This document shows, piece after piece, positions 18,887 to 29,265 of a stretch of DNA of 64,000 nucleotides. Within the stretch, counting starts at the first letter, position 1. Every line of letters starts with the position of its first letter. Both the position numbers and the translations under genes were made by a program. Under the pieces are notes generated by a model, which did not search any database, was not told where the DNA came from, and saw only the letters and a program-made list of their open reading frames with translations. The stretch comes from Trichomonas vaginalis G3 (Eukaryota > Parabasalia > Trichomonadida > Trichomonadidae), in NCBI RefSeq assembly GCF_026262505.1, contig NC_067205.1:5890001-5954000 (forward strand), given 5' to 3'.

Positions 18887-19123
18887 ATGGCGGCAGGATT
18901 CTTTAAAAAATTATGGGATGGAATTAAGAAAGCTGCGGGTTGGGTTCATAAAAAGATTATTAAACCCATTGCAAACTTTTTGGCACCAGTAGCGAAAACG
19001 GCAGGAACTATCATAGGTGGAGTATTAGGTACTAAAGCAGGTAATCCGGCGATGGGAGCACAAGCAGGTAACGCAATTGGTGGAATAGCTGAAGGAATAT
19101 TTAATAAAATAGGAGGTAGATAG
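18887..19123 (+). CDS. Small amphipathic glycine-rich protein (element 2 copy)
   Basis: Differs from the 24-260 product by only a couple of residues (KPIANF for KPVANF, IFNKIG for ILNKIG). The start is placed at 18887 rather than the in-frame ATG at 18848, because element 1 preserves the MAAGFFKK start and the upstream codons read through the AT-rich leader. The same lysine-rich amphipathic helix and Gly/Ala-rich tract are present. Proposed as a membrane-active or minor virion protein by composition and neighbourhood only. Confidence 0.6.
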   Translation: MAAGFFKKLWDGIKKAAGWVHKKIIKPIANFLAPVAKTAGTIIGGVLGTKAGNPAMGAQAGNAIGGIAEGIFNKIGGR

Positions 19124-19147
19124 TGGAAAAATAAATAAATATTATTT

Positions 19148-19362
19148 TTATCTTAGTATCGGTTGAAGTCTTTGATAAACTTTTTCTCCTTTATTTAAAA
19201 TTTCTCTTATTGGGGCGGCTTTTGGTGTTATTGATTCAGCAACGTCACTAATTGCTTCTTTATTCTTAAATATCCAATTTGCCCCTTCTTCAATGTTTCC
19301 CAAACTTTACTCGCTCCTCTTTTTACTCTATCCCACAGTTTCTTAAATATACCTGCAGCCAT
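19148..19362 (-). pseudogene. Frameshifted copy of the 281-496 amphipathic protein
   Basis: The first 25 or so codons (MAAGIFKKLWDRVKRGASK) match element 1, then a one-base deletion near 19284 moves the frame and ends it early. The original stop context is kept at 19148. No ORF of useful length remains. Confidence 0.7.
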
Positions 19363-19430
19363 AGTTGATTATTTCATTAAAATTAAAAATTCATTTTCAT
19401 CTTTTAATTTTGATTTTTATTTATTAATAA

Positions 19431-21066
19431 ATGACGACTAACTATTTGGTGCCAAACACTAAACCGATTAATGGAAATGTGTTTCATTCATTCGAAAAGA
19501 TAAATGAAATATTCGCAAAGAATGACGGTAGAAGATATTATAGAGAACTTGAAAGTTCATGCTATGACTCTGATGCTCCATATTTTGATGATAAACAAAC
19601 TCATTTAAGAATTACAAATCCGGCTCATGATGTGAACCAATTAGGTGACACATATATTAAACGCAAAGTTAAAGCAACTCTAGTTTCAAATAAAGCTTTC
19701 ACATGTGATGCCGCTTTTAAATGCATGCGTTTATTCGTTGGTTACAAATCATCAAATCAAAGCTTTAAACAATTAGAAGTAGAAACCGAAAGAGGTGATG
19801 CCGGTTATCTTCAGATGGATTGCGCCCGTGAATCTTTCACATTTGCAACATATAAACCAAAATCAGAAAGGAAAGTTAAAAAGTTTGTTCATTCGTTATA
19901 TAATAATGTTCAAAAATATGATAACTCAGTATGTGGTAAATATATTGACCCTTCAGAAGTTTTCAAGAAAGCAAATGAAGAAGTTGATGTCACTTTTGAT
20001 ATGATTATTCCGGTAAATGATTTGTTAGCATTTCAGGCGTTCGATGATTATCCTAAATCATTTGGTGATATCATTCTTAAATATTATGTTTTCAGGGATA
20101 CTTTAGTATTTTGTCAGGTTGACCCGTTAAGAGTTGCTGATTTACAAAATTACGTTTATGAAAAGATAACTGATGAAAATTATGAAAAGATTATGAATCA
20201 TGTTTATAAATATGATCGCAAATTCCAACAAATCGGACTTCCTACCAAATTAATTACAAGCTTAGCCGCTACATCTGCTGAGGCAACAGTTGATGACGTT
20301 ATTATTTCATGCACAAAGATGGAAGTTTTAGAGGATAAATGCATTACACCAGGATACGGTTTAATTGAAGAATCAGTTAAAGCAATACCACGTTTATTTA
20401 GTAAGGAAGATCCATTCATGATTCCAGCTCAACATATTGACGTTCGTTCACTAAATGGAGGTTGCATCACTCCTGAAGGTATCAGTTCAGATTTCTCATA
20501 CGCTCTTCATAATGTTACAGATGTTGTGTTAACATTTCCGAAGAATGCAATGCAAAGAACGGTTTTAGAAAATCCAATGCTTCGAGGTCTTCAGGTCACT
20601 ATAGATTCCAGAAACTTCCCCGATCAAGCGATGACCACAGTGGGTGACATATTCTTTACACGTATGCTTCAAGCTTCTGATTTAGATGGAGTGAATGAAT
20701 GCACAGAAGAATACGAGGACTCATTAACTAGACCACTGAATGCAGATGATGGCACACCATTAGCTAGAACATGGAAAGACCAAACTTCATTCTTATGCAC
20801 TATTCCAGTTCACGTGATGGAGCGGTATATTCTTTGATGGATTAGAAACTTTCAACTCACAAGTTACAGTACAAGTGAAAGCTATCCAATCATTCAGGGT
20901 GTAAATGACACTTACTGTTCAAAGGTGACAAATCTCCTCAGGTTTGGTTTACTAGGACTACATATTGACATGGACACCGGACGAAGGTTTGAAATATCAT
21001 CCAACAGGTACACCACCACAGTATAGAAGTTCATATGATGAAATATTGATGAATAGAAATGTTTAA
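19431..21066 (+). pseudogene. Candidate major capsid protein (element 2 copy), 3' frameshifts
   Basis: Open for 468 codons from 19431, including the region that is broken in element 1, then frameshifted near 20813-20827 by loss of an A and a G from short runs, with further losses near 20882, 20932 and 20967. The original stop (GTTTAA) is at 21061-21066. Over the shared part the protein is almost identical to the element 1 copy. The full gene would be about 545 codons, as expected for a capsid candidate. The two copies are broken in different thirds. Confidence 0.6.
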
Positions 21067-21089
21067 AATTATAATTTATTTTTGATTAA

Positions 21090-21915
21090 ATGGATTAAAT
21101 TCATCCACCCCTATGAAGAATTAGCGGGAGTATATAATACATACGTAGATGATATGATTAATGAAGCATTGAGTGATAATAGAAATGCTCTATCTAAGGA
21201 AAAATTAATGAAAATTCCATATTCTGAATGTTACTTAAATTCAATCACTGCAGCAATTGGTAAACAGAATAAAGGTAAAACATTAACGATATTAAAACAA
21301 ATTATCATTATTGCTAACACTTCCCCCTATTCACATGTGTTAATTTATACAACCGTTCAGGTTCACCTTCAGAGATACATTGAATCTTTAAAGCATTTAA
21401 TCAAAATTCCAATTATTTATTTATCACAAGAAGCAGAAGATTATTTAAAAAACTTTTAATGTATAAAGAATTATATAATACAATCAAGAGCAAGGATTAG
21501 AGGATAAAAATTATTGATAAACAACGGGATGAATTATTTGAAACACTTTCTATTTCAAATTTTGATAGAGAATTTTGCATTCACTCATTATTTCTAGATG
21601 ATGCAGCGTGAAATCAAAACTAATAACAAATGAGAAATCATATTTTAATCAGTTATTAACTCAATGTCGACACATTCAGTGTTCATCTTTATGGCTGTTC
21701 AATATTTCAAAGCATTTAAGCACAAACATTAAATCAAATCTATCAACACTTTTCATTTCAGTGGGTTTAGTCGTCAACAGTTGAACGTTATGCTTTATCA
21801 AGTGAATTTAAATGAGCATTAATGAACTTACACACAATATCAGCAATTAGGTGAACATGGAAAAATAATAGTTGATTTAAATAAAGGAAGTGTGAAATTT
21901 GATAACTTTTTATAA
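21090..21915 (+). pseudogene. DNA-packaging ATPase (element 2 copy), multiple frameshifts
   Basis: The 5' half is open in one frame from about 21094 to 21459 with Walker A AIGKQNKGKTLT; the region of the Walker B-like motif near 21590 lies in another frame. The ATG at 21090 is out of frame with the rest because a T is missing in the first codons. Further one-base losses and gains occur about every 100 bp. This region is intact at different positions from element 1, so the family assignment is supported by both copies together. Confidence 0.75.
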
Positions 21916-21946
21916 ATTAATTTTTATTTTTTATTTATAATTAAAC

Positions 21947-22847
21947 ATGACAGAAATGGCAAATCTTCTACAGGTTTCCATTAAAACAAGGAACAAACAA
22001 AAAGGGTGTATATAATAGAACTATGAAAGTTCCTGATGGAATGAAAGAATTAGTTCATATGTTGCTGGTCTTTCAAAAAGATGTTAAACAAATGAGAAAC
22101 GTTTTAACATCACCAGAAGCTCAAGCATATGCCAAACGTCAAGTCCAAATTGGAAGCACACGAAGCAGACATTACGGGTCCAAATGGAAAACCTGATGGT
22201 ATAAATGAAGTTTTCGTTACTGATGGTCAAGGAAATATTAAAGTCATAAATGGGTATAATTAACAATGACAGATTATCCTAAACGTAAAGCATATAATGA
22301 ACGTTATCCTATGCAATTTGATGAAAATGGAAAAGCTGTTAAACAATACATTGGAGAAGGTGAAAAATGGTCCAATTAATTCATACCGTTATAATCCATA
22401 TTCTTATTTCAATGAAGAAATTAAATGCTATTGAAGAGGGACCGGATGGATTACCACAATATTCTAACCAGTTTGATGGTCAATATGCAAATATTAGACC
22501 TGAAATTTCAGCTAAGAAATTCTTTTAAAGTTGCTTTATTCGATCCAGTTTTCGCAAATGTTAAAGATGAACTTAAACATCAATTCCAACCAATTATAGT
22601 AGCAAGAATTGCATCAGATGCTTTATCTCAAGCATTCAAAGATTTAATTAAGAAACCATTATATCAGCAATGAGGTTTAACTTATGATTTAGTTAAGGAA
22701 TTAGATAAAAGAAAATTTGAGAAATCAGATGATTATAAGAATGCAATTAATGAATCTATTAGGTCTATTAATTACAATGAACCAGCTAAAAATCAACTTC
22801 AAGAACAAATACAGGGAATAATAGATTCAAAACTTCCAGCAAAATAA
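21947..22847 (+). pseudogene. Conserved Maverick protein (element 2 copy), frameshifted
   Basis: Matches the gene at 3091-3987, with many one-base indels between 21975 and 22530 and an in-frame TGA at 22671. From the words for FDPVF (near 22545) onward, the C-terminal 95 or so codons are only distantly similar to element 1 (for example VARIASDALSQAFKDLIKKP against VARISSSSLSEAFKELIKKP) and end at a TAA at 22845-22847. The change from near identity to distant similarity is abrupt, indicating a recombination boundary inside the gene. Confidence 0.5.
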
Positions 22848-22872
22848 AAGTTTAAATATATTTTTTTTATTC

Positions 22873-23643
22873 GAAAAAGAAATTAAATGAAAATGTTGAA
22901 ATTAAAGAAAAGGTTGAATGGTATCATGAATGGACATCGGAGACTTTTAAAGTTAAAACTGATACAGGATGGGTTTCAGGATGTTTAGACCTTAAAGCAG
23001 ATAAAACTTATGTTGATGAAAAAGATAATGAAATTAAAGAAAAGGTTGAATGGTATCATAAATGGACATCGGAGACTTTTAAAGTTTAAAGCTAGCTGAT
23101 ACAGGATGGGTTTCAGGATGTTTAGACCTTAAAGCAGATAAAACTTATGTTGATGAAAATTATGCAAAGAAGTCGGAAGTAAATGATGTGATTACAAGCA
23201 TGAAAAATGAAATACTTCAAACCATATATCCTGTTGGTTCTATTTATACGTCAATGAATTCAACAAATCCAGCAACAGTTTTAGGTTTTGGTACGTGGAA
23301 GCAGATTGTAGATAAATTCTTATACTGTGCTAGATATTCAAAGCAAACAGGAGGTTCGAAGAAAATTAAAGAAGCAAACTTACCCCCACACACTCATACA
23401 GGAACTACAAACTTTTCTGGCGACCATAGCCACTCATTAAGAGACCACCCATTATACAACTCAGAGTATGAAGCTGGCAATGACGTTTTATCTCCATCTT
23501 ATAACAATTCAGCAAAAAAGATTTTTCGACCAACTGAACCAGGAGGTAATCATTCACACACTTTCACAACAAATCCAACAGGCTTGGGTAAAGATTATAT
23601 GCCACCATTTGTGACTATATTCGCATGGTACCGCGTTCAATGA
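22873..23643 (+). pseudogene. Fibre protein (element 2), N-terminally truncated, distinct tip
   Basis: No N-terminal domain is present: the sequence begins within the coiled-coil repeat (KEKVEWYHEWTSE and TGWVSGCLDLKADKTYVD), is broken near 23085-23098, and is then open to 23643. The C-terminal tip has the tail-collar layout (YPVGSIYTSMNS, FGTWKQIVDKFLYC, NLPPHTHTG, GNHSHTF, YMPPFVTIFAWYRV) but its middle is quite unlike the tips of elements 1 and 3. An open 151-codon frame runs from 23188. Without the attachment domain it is probably not functional, unless an unseen upstream exon or start exists. Confidence 0.7.
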
Positions 23644-23690
23644 ATGAACTAAATATATTTTATGTCTGTAATTAATTAGGTAATGAAGTA

Positions 23691-23816
23691 ATGGATACCC
23701 CACGAATCATAACAAGGGAGGAAATGATAAAAATGATGCAAGAACGAATTAAAAACAACAAACCACGAAAACCGAGAAGATGCGGTTATGCAGTAATGAT
23801 GGAAAGAAGAACCTAG
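23691..23816 (+). CDS. Small basic protein (element 2 copy)
   Basis: A 41-codon ORF (MDTPRIITREEMIKMMQERI start) matching the 54-codon ORF at 11117 in element 1. An internal eight-codon stretch (QAQNL region) is absent and the end is altered by a frameshift to a TAG. It lies directly after the fibre, because the helicase cassette is missing here. Protein-level conservation favours a real gene; function unknown. Confidence 0.5.
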   Translation: MDTPRIITREEMIKMMQERIKNNKPRKPRRCGYAVMMERRT

Positions 23817-23841
23817 AAGGGCTCGGGAAGAGGAATAAAAA

Positions 23842-24114
23842 TTAAATTTGGATTGAGTTTAAAAATTCATCTTTATTAAATTCATCTCTTCCAATCAATT
23901 TATTTATTCTATTAAATTCTTTTATTTTTGCTTCACTCAGTTTAAGGATTGAACGGTAAGTTTCTAATTTTTCGATTATTTCTTTCCTCTCTTTATCGTT
24001 TTCAACCCCACCGCATTGCGGCTTCTTTTTGTAATAGCATATTTTTGATTTAATTCTGTTTAGTTTCTTTTTATATTCATTGTCTGGACTCTTGGCTGCT
24101 TTGTTGTCACTCAT
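23842..24114 (-). CDS. Lysine-rich coiled-coil protein (element 2 copy)
   Basis: A 90-residue version of the 98-residue protein at 11278, differing by loss of a short Asn/Thr segment and a few substitutions. It keeps the two cysteines and the heptad spacing. It follows the integrase by 20 bp on the same strand, as in element 1. The in-frame deletion leaves the reading frame intact, consistent with selection for coding or with recent copying. Function unknown. Confidence 0.6.
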   Translation of the reverse strand: MSDNKAAKSPDNEYKKKLNRIKSKICYYKKKPQCGGVENDKERKEIIEKLETYRSILKLSEAKIKEFNRINKLIGRDEFNKDEFLNSIQI

Positions 24115-24134
24115 TTCTTACGAAATAAAAAAAA

Positions 24135-25625
24135 TTAAATATTATTTAAATATAATGGAGTAATAAAATAAATCGGAATTTCTATTAATTTCTTGTCAAC
24201 TTCAACTAATGCATTGCCATTAATATATCTAACAAATTCAGCTATTGTGTCAAATCTTCGTCTTCTTTTTGTCATTGATTTATCAGTTTTTCCATAATCG
24301 AGATGAATCAAAACTTTATCCCCTTGTTTAAAATTCATGAGCCCTGAATTAATTTGTTCACGTTTAACATCATTCAACCTTTCCATTTGCTTTCTAATAT
24401 ATTCCCATTCTTTTGAAATATCATTTTTCATTTCCACTGGTTTCATGTTTATAGTTCTATGCCATGTATTATTGTAATAATATACTAACTGTTGTATGAT
24501 GGAGTCATGATTTCCATCCCAGTATATCTGACCGTTAACCCCTAACGCATCTCTAAGAGTTCTCATTACCGCATCAACTATTTTATTATGAAACGTATAT
24601 GGAGAGGATGAAAAGAAAAAATTAATTTGTGGGAAATAATGAGCCATAGCTGCCTGAAATCCTTTATCACCATCACCCCTGATATTATCTACTCTTTCAT
24701 GATCTAGTAAGTATTGTATAGCTCTTCTTGTTTCCTGTTCTGTTTTCCCTTTCACTGGAATGCAATATAAATATCTAGTGTTAATGTTAATGGCAAATAA
24801 ATAAGTAACGTTTCCTTTTGAATATTCCAGATGATCTATTTCGTATGAATATGGATATGGAGCAAATGAAGGGCGACTAAATTTTTCCTTTAACGGTTGA
24901 ATTTTCGGGTCAATTGGTTTATTTAATATCTTGAAATCCTTTTTAAAATCTTTTTGCTTCTTTAATGTTTGAAATGGATATAATAAAGTGAATGATGAAG
25001 GATTAACTGAAGGAGGAGGAGGTACTGTCGTTGCAAGTGGTTTAATTTTATCTGCTTTGATTTTGGATTTCATTCCCCCCTTCATTAATTCTGGATGTAT
25101 TCTATTCATTTGTTTTAAATATGCTGTATATAAAGGTTTGATATACTTTCCCGCTTCGAGTTTATGTTGAAGGATGAATTCCAAAAGTTGATCTTCATTT
25201 AAAAGTCGGGTTGAATATGGTTTAACTAATGAATCATAAATTAAAGCTTGTGCTTCATTTATGGTCTGAAGGACCTGGGCGTTTTGCACCTTTTGTTTTT
25301 GCGGCTCATGATTATATAATTTATATAATTCATCAATATCTTCTTCTGTTAATACTTTATTTTTGAAATCTTTCAATTGTTTAAGTTGTGATTTAGTTTT
25401 TTCCTTTGTATATTCATTATTTTTAATTTTGTCTTTAATTTTAGAAATTATTTTATCATGATATTTCAAAATTTCATTTTTATAATACGGATAATAATAA
25501 TCCATATCATCACCCGTTATATTGTTATTATGTTTTTGGAGATATGATTTTAATTCATAATAATTAAGAAAATTTTGATTAAGTACTAAATCATCAATTA
25601 AATTTTTTAAATCTGTGTTATCCAT
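24135..25625 (-). CDS. Retroviral-type integrase (element 2 copy)
   Basis: An intact 496-residue integrase, about 97 percent identical by eye to the element 1 protein. In-frame deletions shorten the charged N-terminal extension and proline-rich linker by ten residues in total. The catalytic core keeps IDHLEYSK, IRGDGDKGF and KIVDAVMRTLRD, again with Asp at the third acidic position. The C-terminal beta-rich domain is conserved. It is one of the few large genes undamaged in both elements, so integrase could act in trans on their shared terminal repeats; that is inference. Confidence 0.9.
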   Translation of the reverse strand: MDNTDLKNLIDDLVLNQNFLNYYELKSYLQKHNNNITGDDMDYYYPYYKNEILKYHDKIISKIKDKIKNNEYTKEKTKSQLKQLKDFKNKVLTEEDIDELYKLYNHEPQKQKVQNAQVLQTINEAQALIYDSLVKPYSTRLLNEDQLLEFILQHKLEAGKYIKPLYTAYLKQMNRIHPELMKGGMKSKIKADKIKPLATTVPPPPSVNPSSFTLLYPFQTLKKQKDFKKDFKILNKPIDPKIQPLKEKFSRPSFAPYPYSYEIDHLEYSKGNVTYLFAININTRYLYCIPVKGKTEQETRRAIQYLLDHERVDNIRGDGDKGFQAAMAHYFPQINFFFSSSPYTFHNKIVDAVMRTLRDALGVNGQIYWDGNHDSIIQQLVYYYNNTWHRTINMKPVEMKNDISKEWEYIRKQMERLNDVKREQINSGLMNFKQGDKVLIHLDYGKTDKSMTKRRRRFDTIAEFVRYINGNALVEVDKKLIEIPIYFITPLYLNNI

Positions 25626-25750
25626 TTATATAAAAATAAAATAAATGTTTAAGGGTGCCCACCTCTTTGAATCATAGTATCAAAACCATTATTTACGGTT
25701 CCTTTTGTCTCTTCTGTGGCATTTTATTAAAAATAAAATTTTAAATTGTA

Positions 25751-28700
25751 TTAAATAAATGGCATACAACATCCATTTTCACAACATACAGCCTTAGTGT
25801 GTGCTCCTGTTAATGCAGTCTTACCGATTGTTAAGCGAGTCATTGACCCGTTTTTAAGTTGTAAATTAATATTCTGACCATCAAATATCACTTTATCATT
25901 TATTATATCCAAATAATTTTTAGGTGTTAATTGTTTATTTTGTCGTAAACTAACACCTTTCATTTTTTGTGCAATCTTTTTAAAATCACTTCCATCAATT
26001 GAACCATTGAATGATGTATAACACTTAGGGCATAAAGCAACCATGTTATCACCTTGTTTCTCAATTGCTAAACCCAATAACTTCTTCTCATGTGCTTTTT
26101 CTTCAGCTTTATTCTTTAATTTAGGTTTAAATTTCTCATCAAAACAGAAGAAATCAAATGGTGCGAATTTGAAAATGTTTTTATCATAAAATTGTTTATC
26201 GGTAACAATTGCTTGAAATGCTTGAGTGTTAGGAAGATTTGGGTCGCCAGCGATTGCCCAATAAGATGAATCAGTATCACCTTCAATGAAATGAAAACGA
26301 TTAACATTCATGCATTTATACATAAAATCATAAATGAAAACCAAATACCAGTATTTAGCATTATCTAAAGTGAAGAATGCCTCTTGTAAACATGTATCAC
26401 ATCTATAAAATCTATCTTTAAGCATCACTTGATATGTATCTTCACCTATTTCTCTTATGTTTTTAAACTTATTTGACATACATGCAACGCGTGCCTTCTG
26501 TGCATTCATTATTTTAGTCTTTGCGTAATTTTGTGTATTCATTGCATCGTAACCATATGATCCATTAAGTGAAATCTTGCAAAATAAACTTTTTCCTTTA
26601 TTTCCTTCTAATTCAGCCTTTTGTCTTTCGTTCATAAATTTGTTCGCAAATTCATTAAAACAAGTGTTTTTAGTAAATGTTAAAATTGATTGAATGTCAT
26701 CAATGATAAAATGAAATCTGTCTATTAGATACCAAAGATAATAAGAAGAAAATGGTTGATATTGGTTGTGTTGATGCTAACTGAGTTAATTTCCTCTGTT
26801 TCTGGTCAACTGGTAGATTGTTTGATTTCATGTAATTATACATAAAACTGCCAATTGTTTTTTCATCTGTGATAATATCTAAGTTTCTTATTATCGGTAA
26901 AAAGTTTATGTAATCATTAATGTATTTTTCATCAATGTGACCCTTTACTTCAGCCACGAATAAAGTATTTTTCTTCTTAATTATTCCCAGTGCTTTTGCT
27001 TTCTTTGTTGCTGTATCACAAATGATAACACCATTCAATCTTCCCGGCATATACATTTTATGGTCAGTATATTGAATGAAATCATGAGGATTAGATGAAA
27101 ATGATGAAGGATATAATGAATTAAAATCAACACCAACGAAATGAGTCATAATGTTGGTGGTGTCCTCATTTGATACAGTTTTAGTTTCTGGATTATATGC
27201 AAGTTTATTAATGTGTGTGATTCCTTTAAGATTTACTCTATGTTGAACGTTTGATAAACCACCAGTAATTCCATTACGGAGAATGTGATAAGCTTCAACT
27301 GAATCTAAAGTCATTGGTAAATTATTTTTTAATGCATAATTTCTTAAATTGATTCTTAAACGTTGAACATCTTCATCTTTATTTGATTTTACGACATTGC
27401 AATAACAACACATTAACTGACAATTTTCTTTGGTATGTGGTTTTTCATTATCGATTCTATCCAATGTTGGTTTATTTGCATATGTAAACGCTTTACCACA
27501 CATTTTGCATTTAGATGAAAGGATTAAATCGTGATAGTATTGAAAATCATCCATTGAAACATTATTTTTAGTATCCCTTTCTGCTTTTTCATCTTGTTTC
27601 TTATATGATTCAATTTTATATTTCCAATACTTTTTCGTTAATTCAAAACTTGATTCTATCTCTTCCTCAGGATATTTTTCATTAGGATTAAAGTCTTTAT
27701 ATGCTAAAGCGTAACGAATCATTGAAGCATTCGATGATAAAGAAAGATTATGAAGCATGTCAATTTTATAAACAAATGTTTCTTCAATAATTTTATCGAT
27801 TGGGTCAATCATAATTTCAACATCTTTATTGCAATAATGAATAAAATATTCTAATCTATTCTTAAAGTTTTTAGCATCATTGAGATATATTTGATAATCA
27901 CTATCTGATATAGTTTCTTGGGTTAATGCTGAATAAAATGAATCTTTCGTGAATGGTTCCTCTTTATATAATTCTTCTTCGTAATTTTCCCATGTGATGA
28001 ATTGATAAGGGAAAAAGGATTTAACACGTGATTTATTGTTTCCGAAATCTTGAGTGAATTGGTCTAATGTCCCACCCGCTATATAATTTCTGATGTCAAT
28101 AAATCTCAATTCATATGGAACGTTTGTTTTCTTTACAATGATTTGCTTAAATTGTGAAAATGAACCCAGCATTGATTTTATTTTCTATTTTGCAGTGTTT
28201 AAATCACGAAGAATTAAATTTAAATCAAACTTTCCCGAATTAAAACCTATGATATTCACTTTATTGAATTCCTCATCTAGAAGTTCTTTAAATGCTTCCT
28301 TCTGTTTTTCATTTAATGTATGAGACAAAGTCCCCGCCGTTTGCGACTTCAATAATTCATTGTATTGACTCATATTTAATTCAACAACTAATGAACAGGT
28401 TGAAAATAAAAACTCAATCCAATCAGAAATAAAAGAATCACTCGAAGTTAAGAAAAAATTCCTCGTATATGTTTTATCGTTTAATTTAACCGTTGATGAT
28501 ACCATGAATGGTTTTAAGTAAGCATTCAAAGTTGCACACTCAGAAAGTTGTAATTCTTCTTTAGTCTCTAATGTTTCGAAGTCAAAAGTAATATAATATC
28601 TTGTCGGTTTATAATATTTCTGCAAATTGTGAGCTAATAACCACTGATATATCTTCTGTTTCGTAATATGTGGTGCATATGGTTGCTGTGTCTTTTGCAA

Positions 28701-29216
28701 CTGAACGTCTTGAATTAATCTTCCATTATTTTCTTTACATTTCTCACAATGCTTTAAAAATCTTCTTTGGTTTTTCCTTTCTGGATCATCACGGATAGAA
28801 TAAACTTCTTCTTTACAATATGGACAAACTTTATAGCCGGTGAGTGCTTCAACGTCTGTTATTCTGTCAGCGTGAAGTTTTCCACATGGACTCTGTGTTA
28901 ATAAAATATTTACTGTTTCAAATTCTGGATCTATCATTATTGATTCCACTAATGGAAAGTCTACCTTATTTATGTCCACGTCTTCTGGTTGAGGATCACA
29001 ATAATAGAAATCAATATTAACATTTAACATTCTCGCTAATCTCTCACTTTCTGATGAAATGTCAAACCCTTCATATGCATCTATTGCTTCATTTAAATAG
29101 CTTCTACGAGTTTTAGGATTAGCACCATCAGGAATGTTATAGAAGCGTTTAAATAACCTTCTACCTTCTGCTCTAATTTGATTATCATTCATTTTAGCTG
29201 TTCCGTTTTTGTTCAT
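25751..29216 (-). pseudogene. Protein-primed family B DNA polymerase (element 2 copy), nonsense and frameshift
   Basis: The gene of about 1,155 codons is interrupted by a TGG-to-TAG change at 28182-28184 and by a two-base deletion near 26768 (GTGTGT to GTGT). Both sites are intact in element 1, and the three element 1 lesions are intact here. Exonuclease motifs, the HNH-like insert (CKMCGKAF, TLDRIDNEKPHTKENC, CCYCN; about 27355-27510), motif A DFNSLYPSS, motif B KISLNGSYGYD and motif C EGDTDSSY are all readable. The start is in an ATAAATG context. Polymerase activity from this copy alone is not expected. Confidence 0.93.
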
Positions 29217-29265
29217 TTATGTAAGAATAAAAAATTAAAAAATAAATAAAAATAAAGTTTATTTT

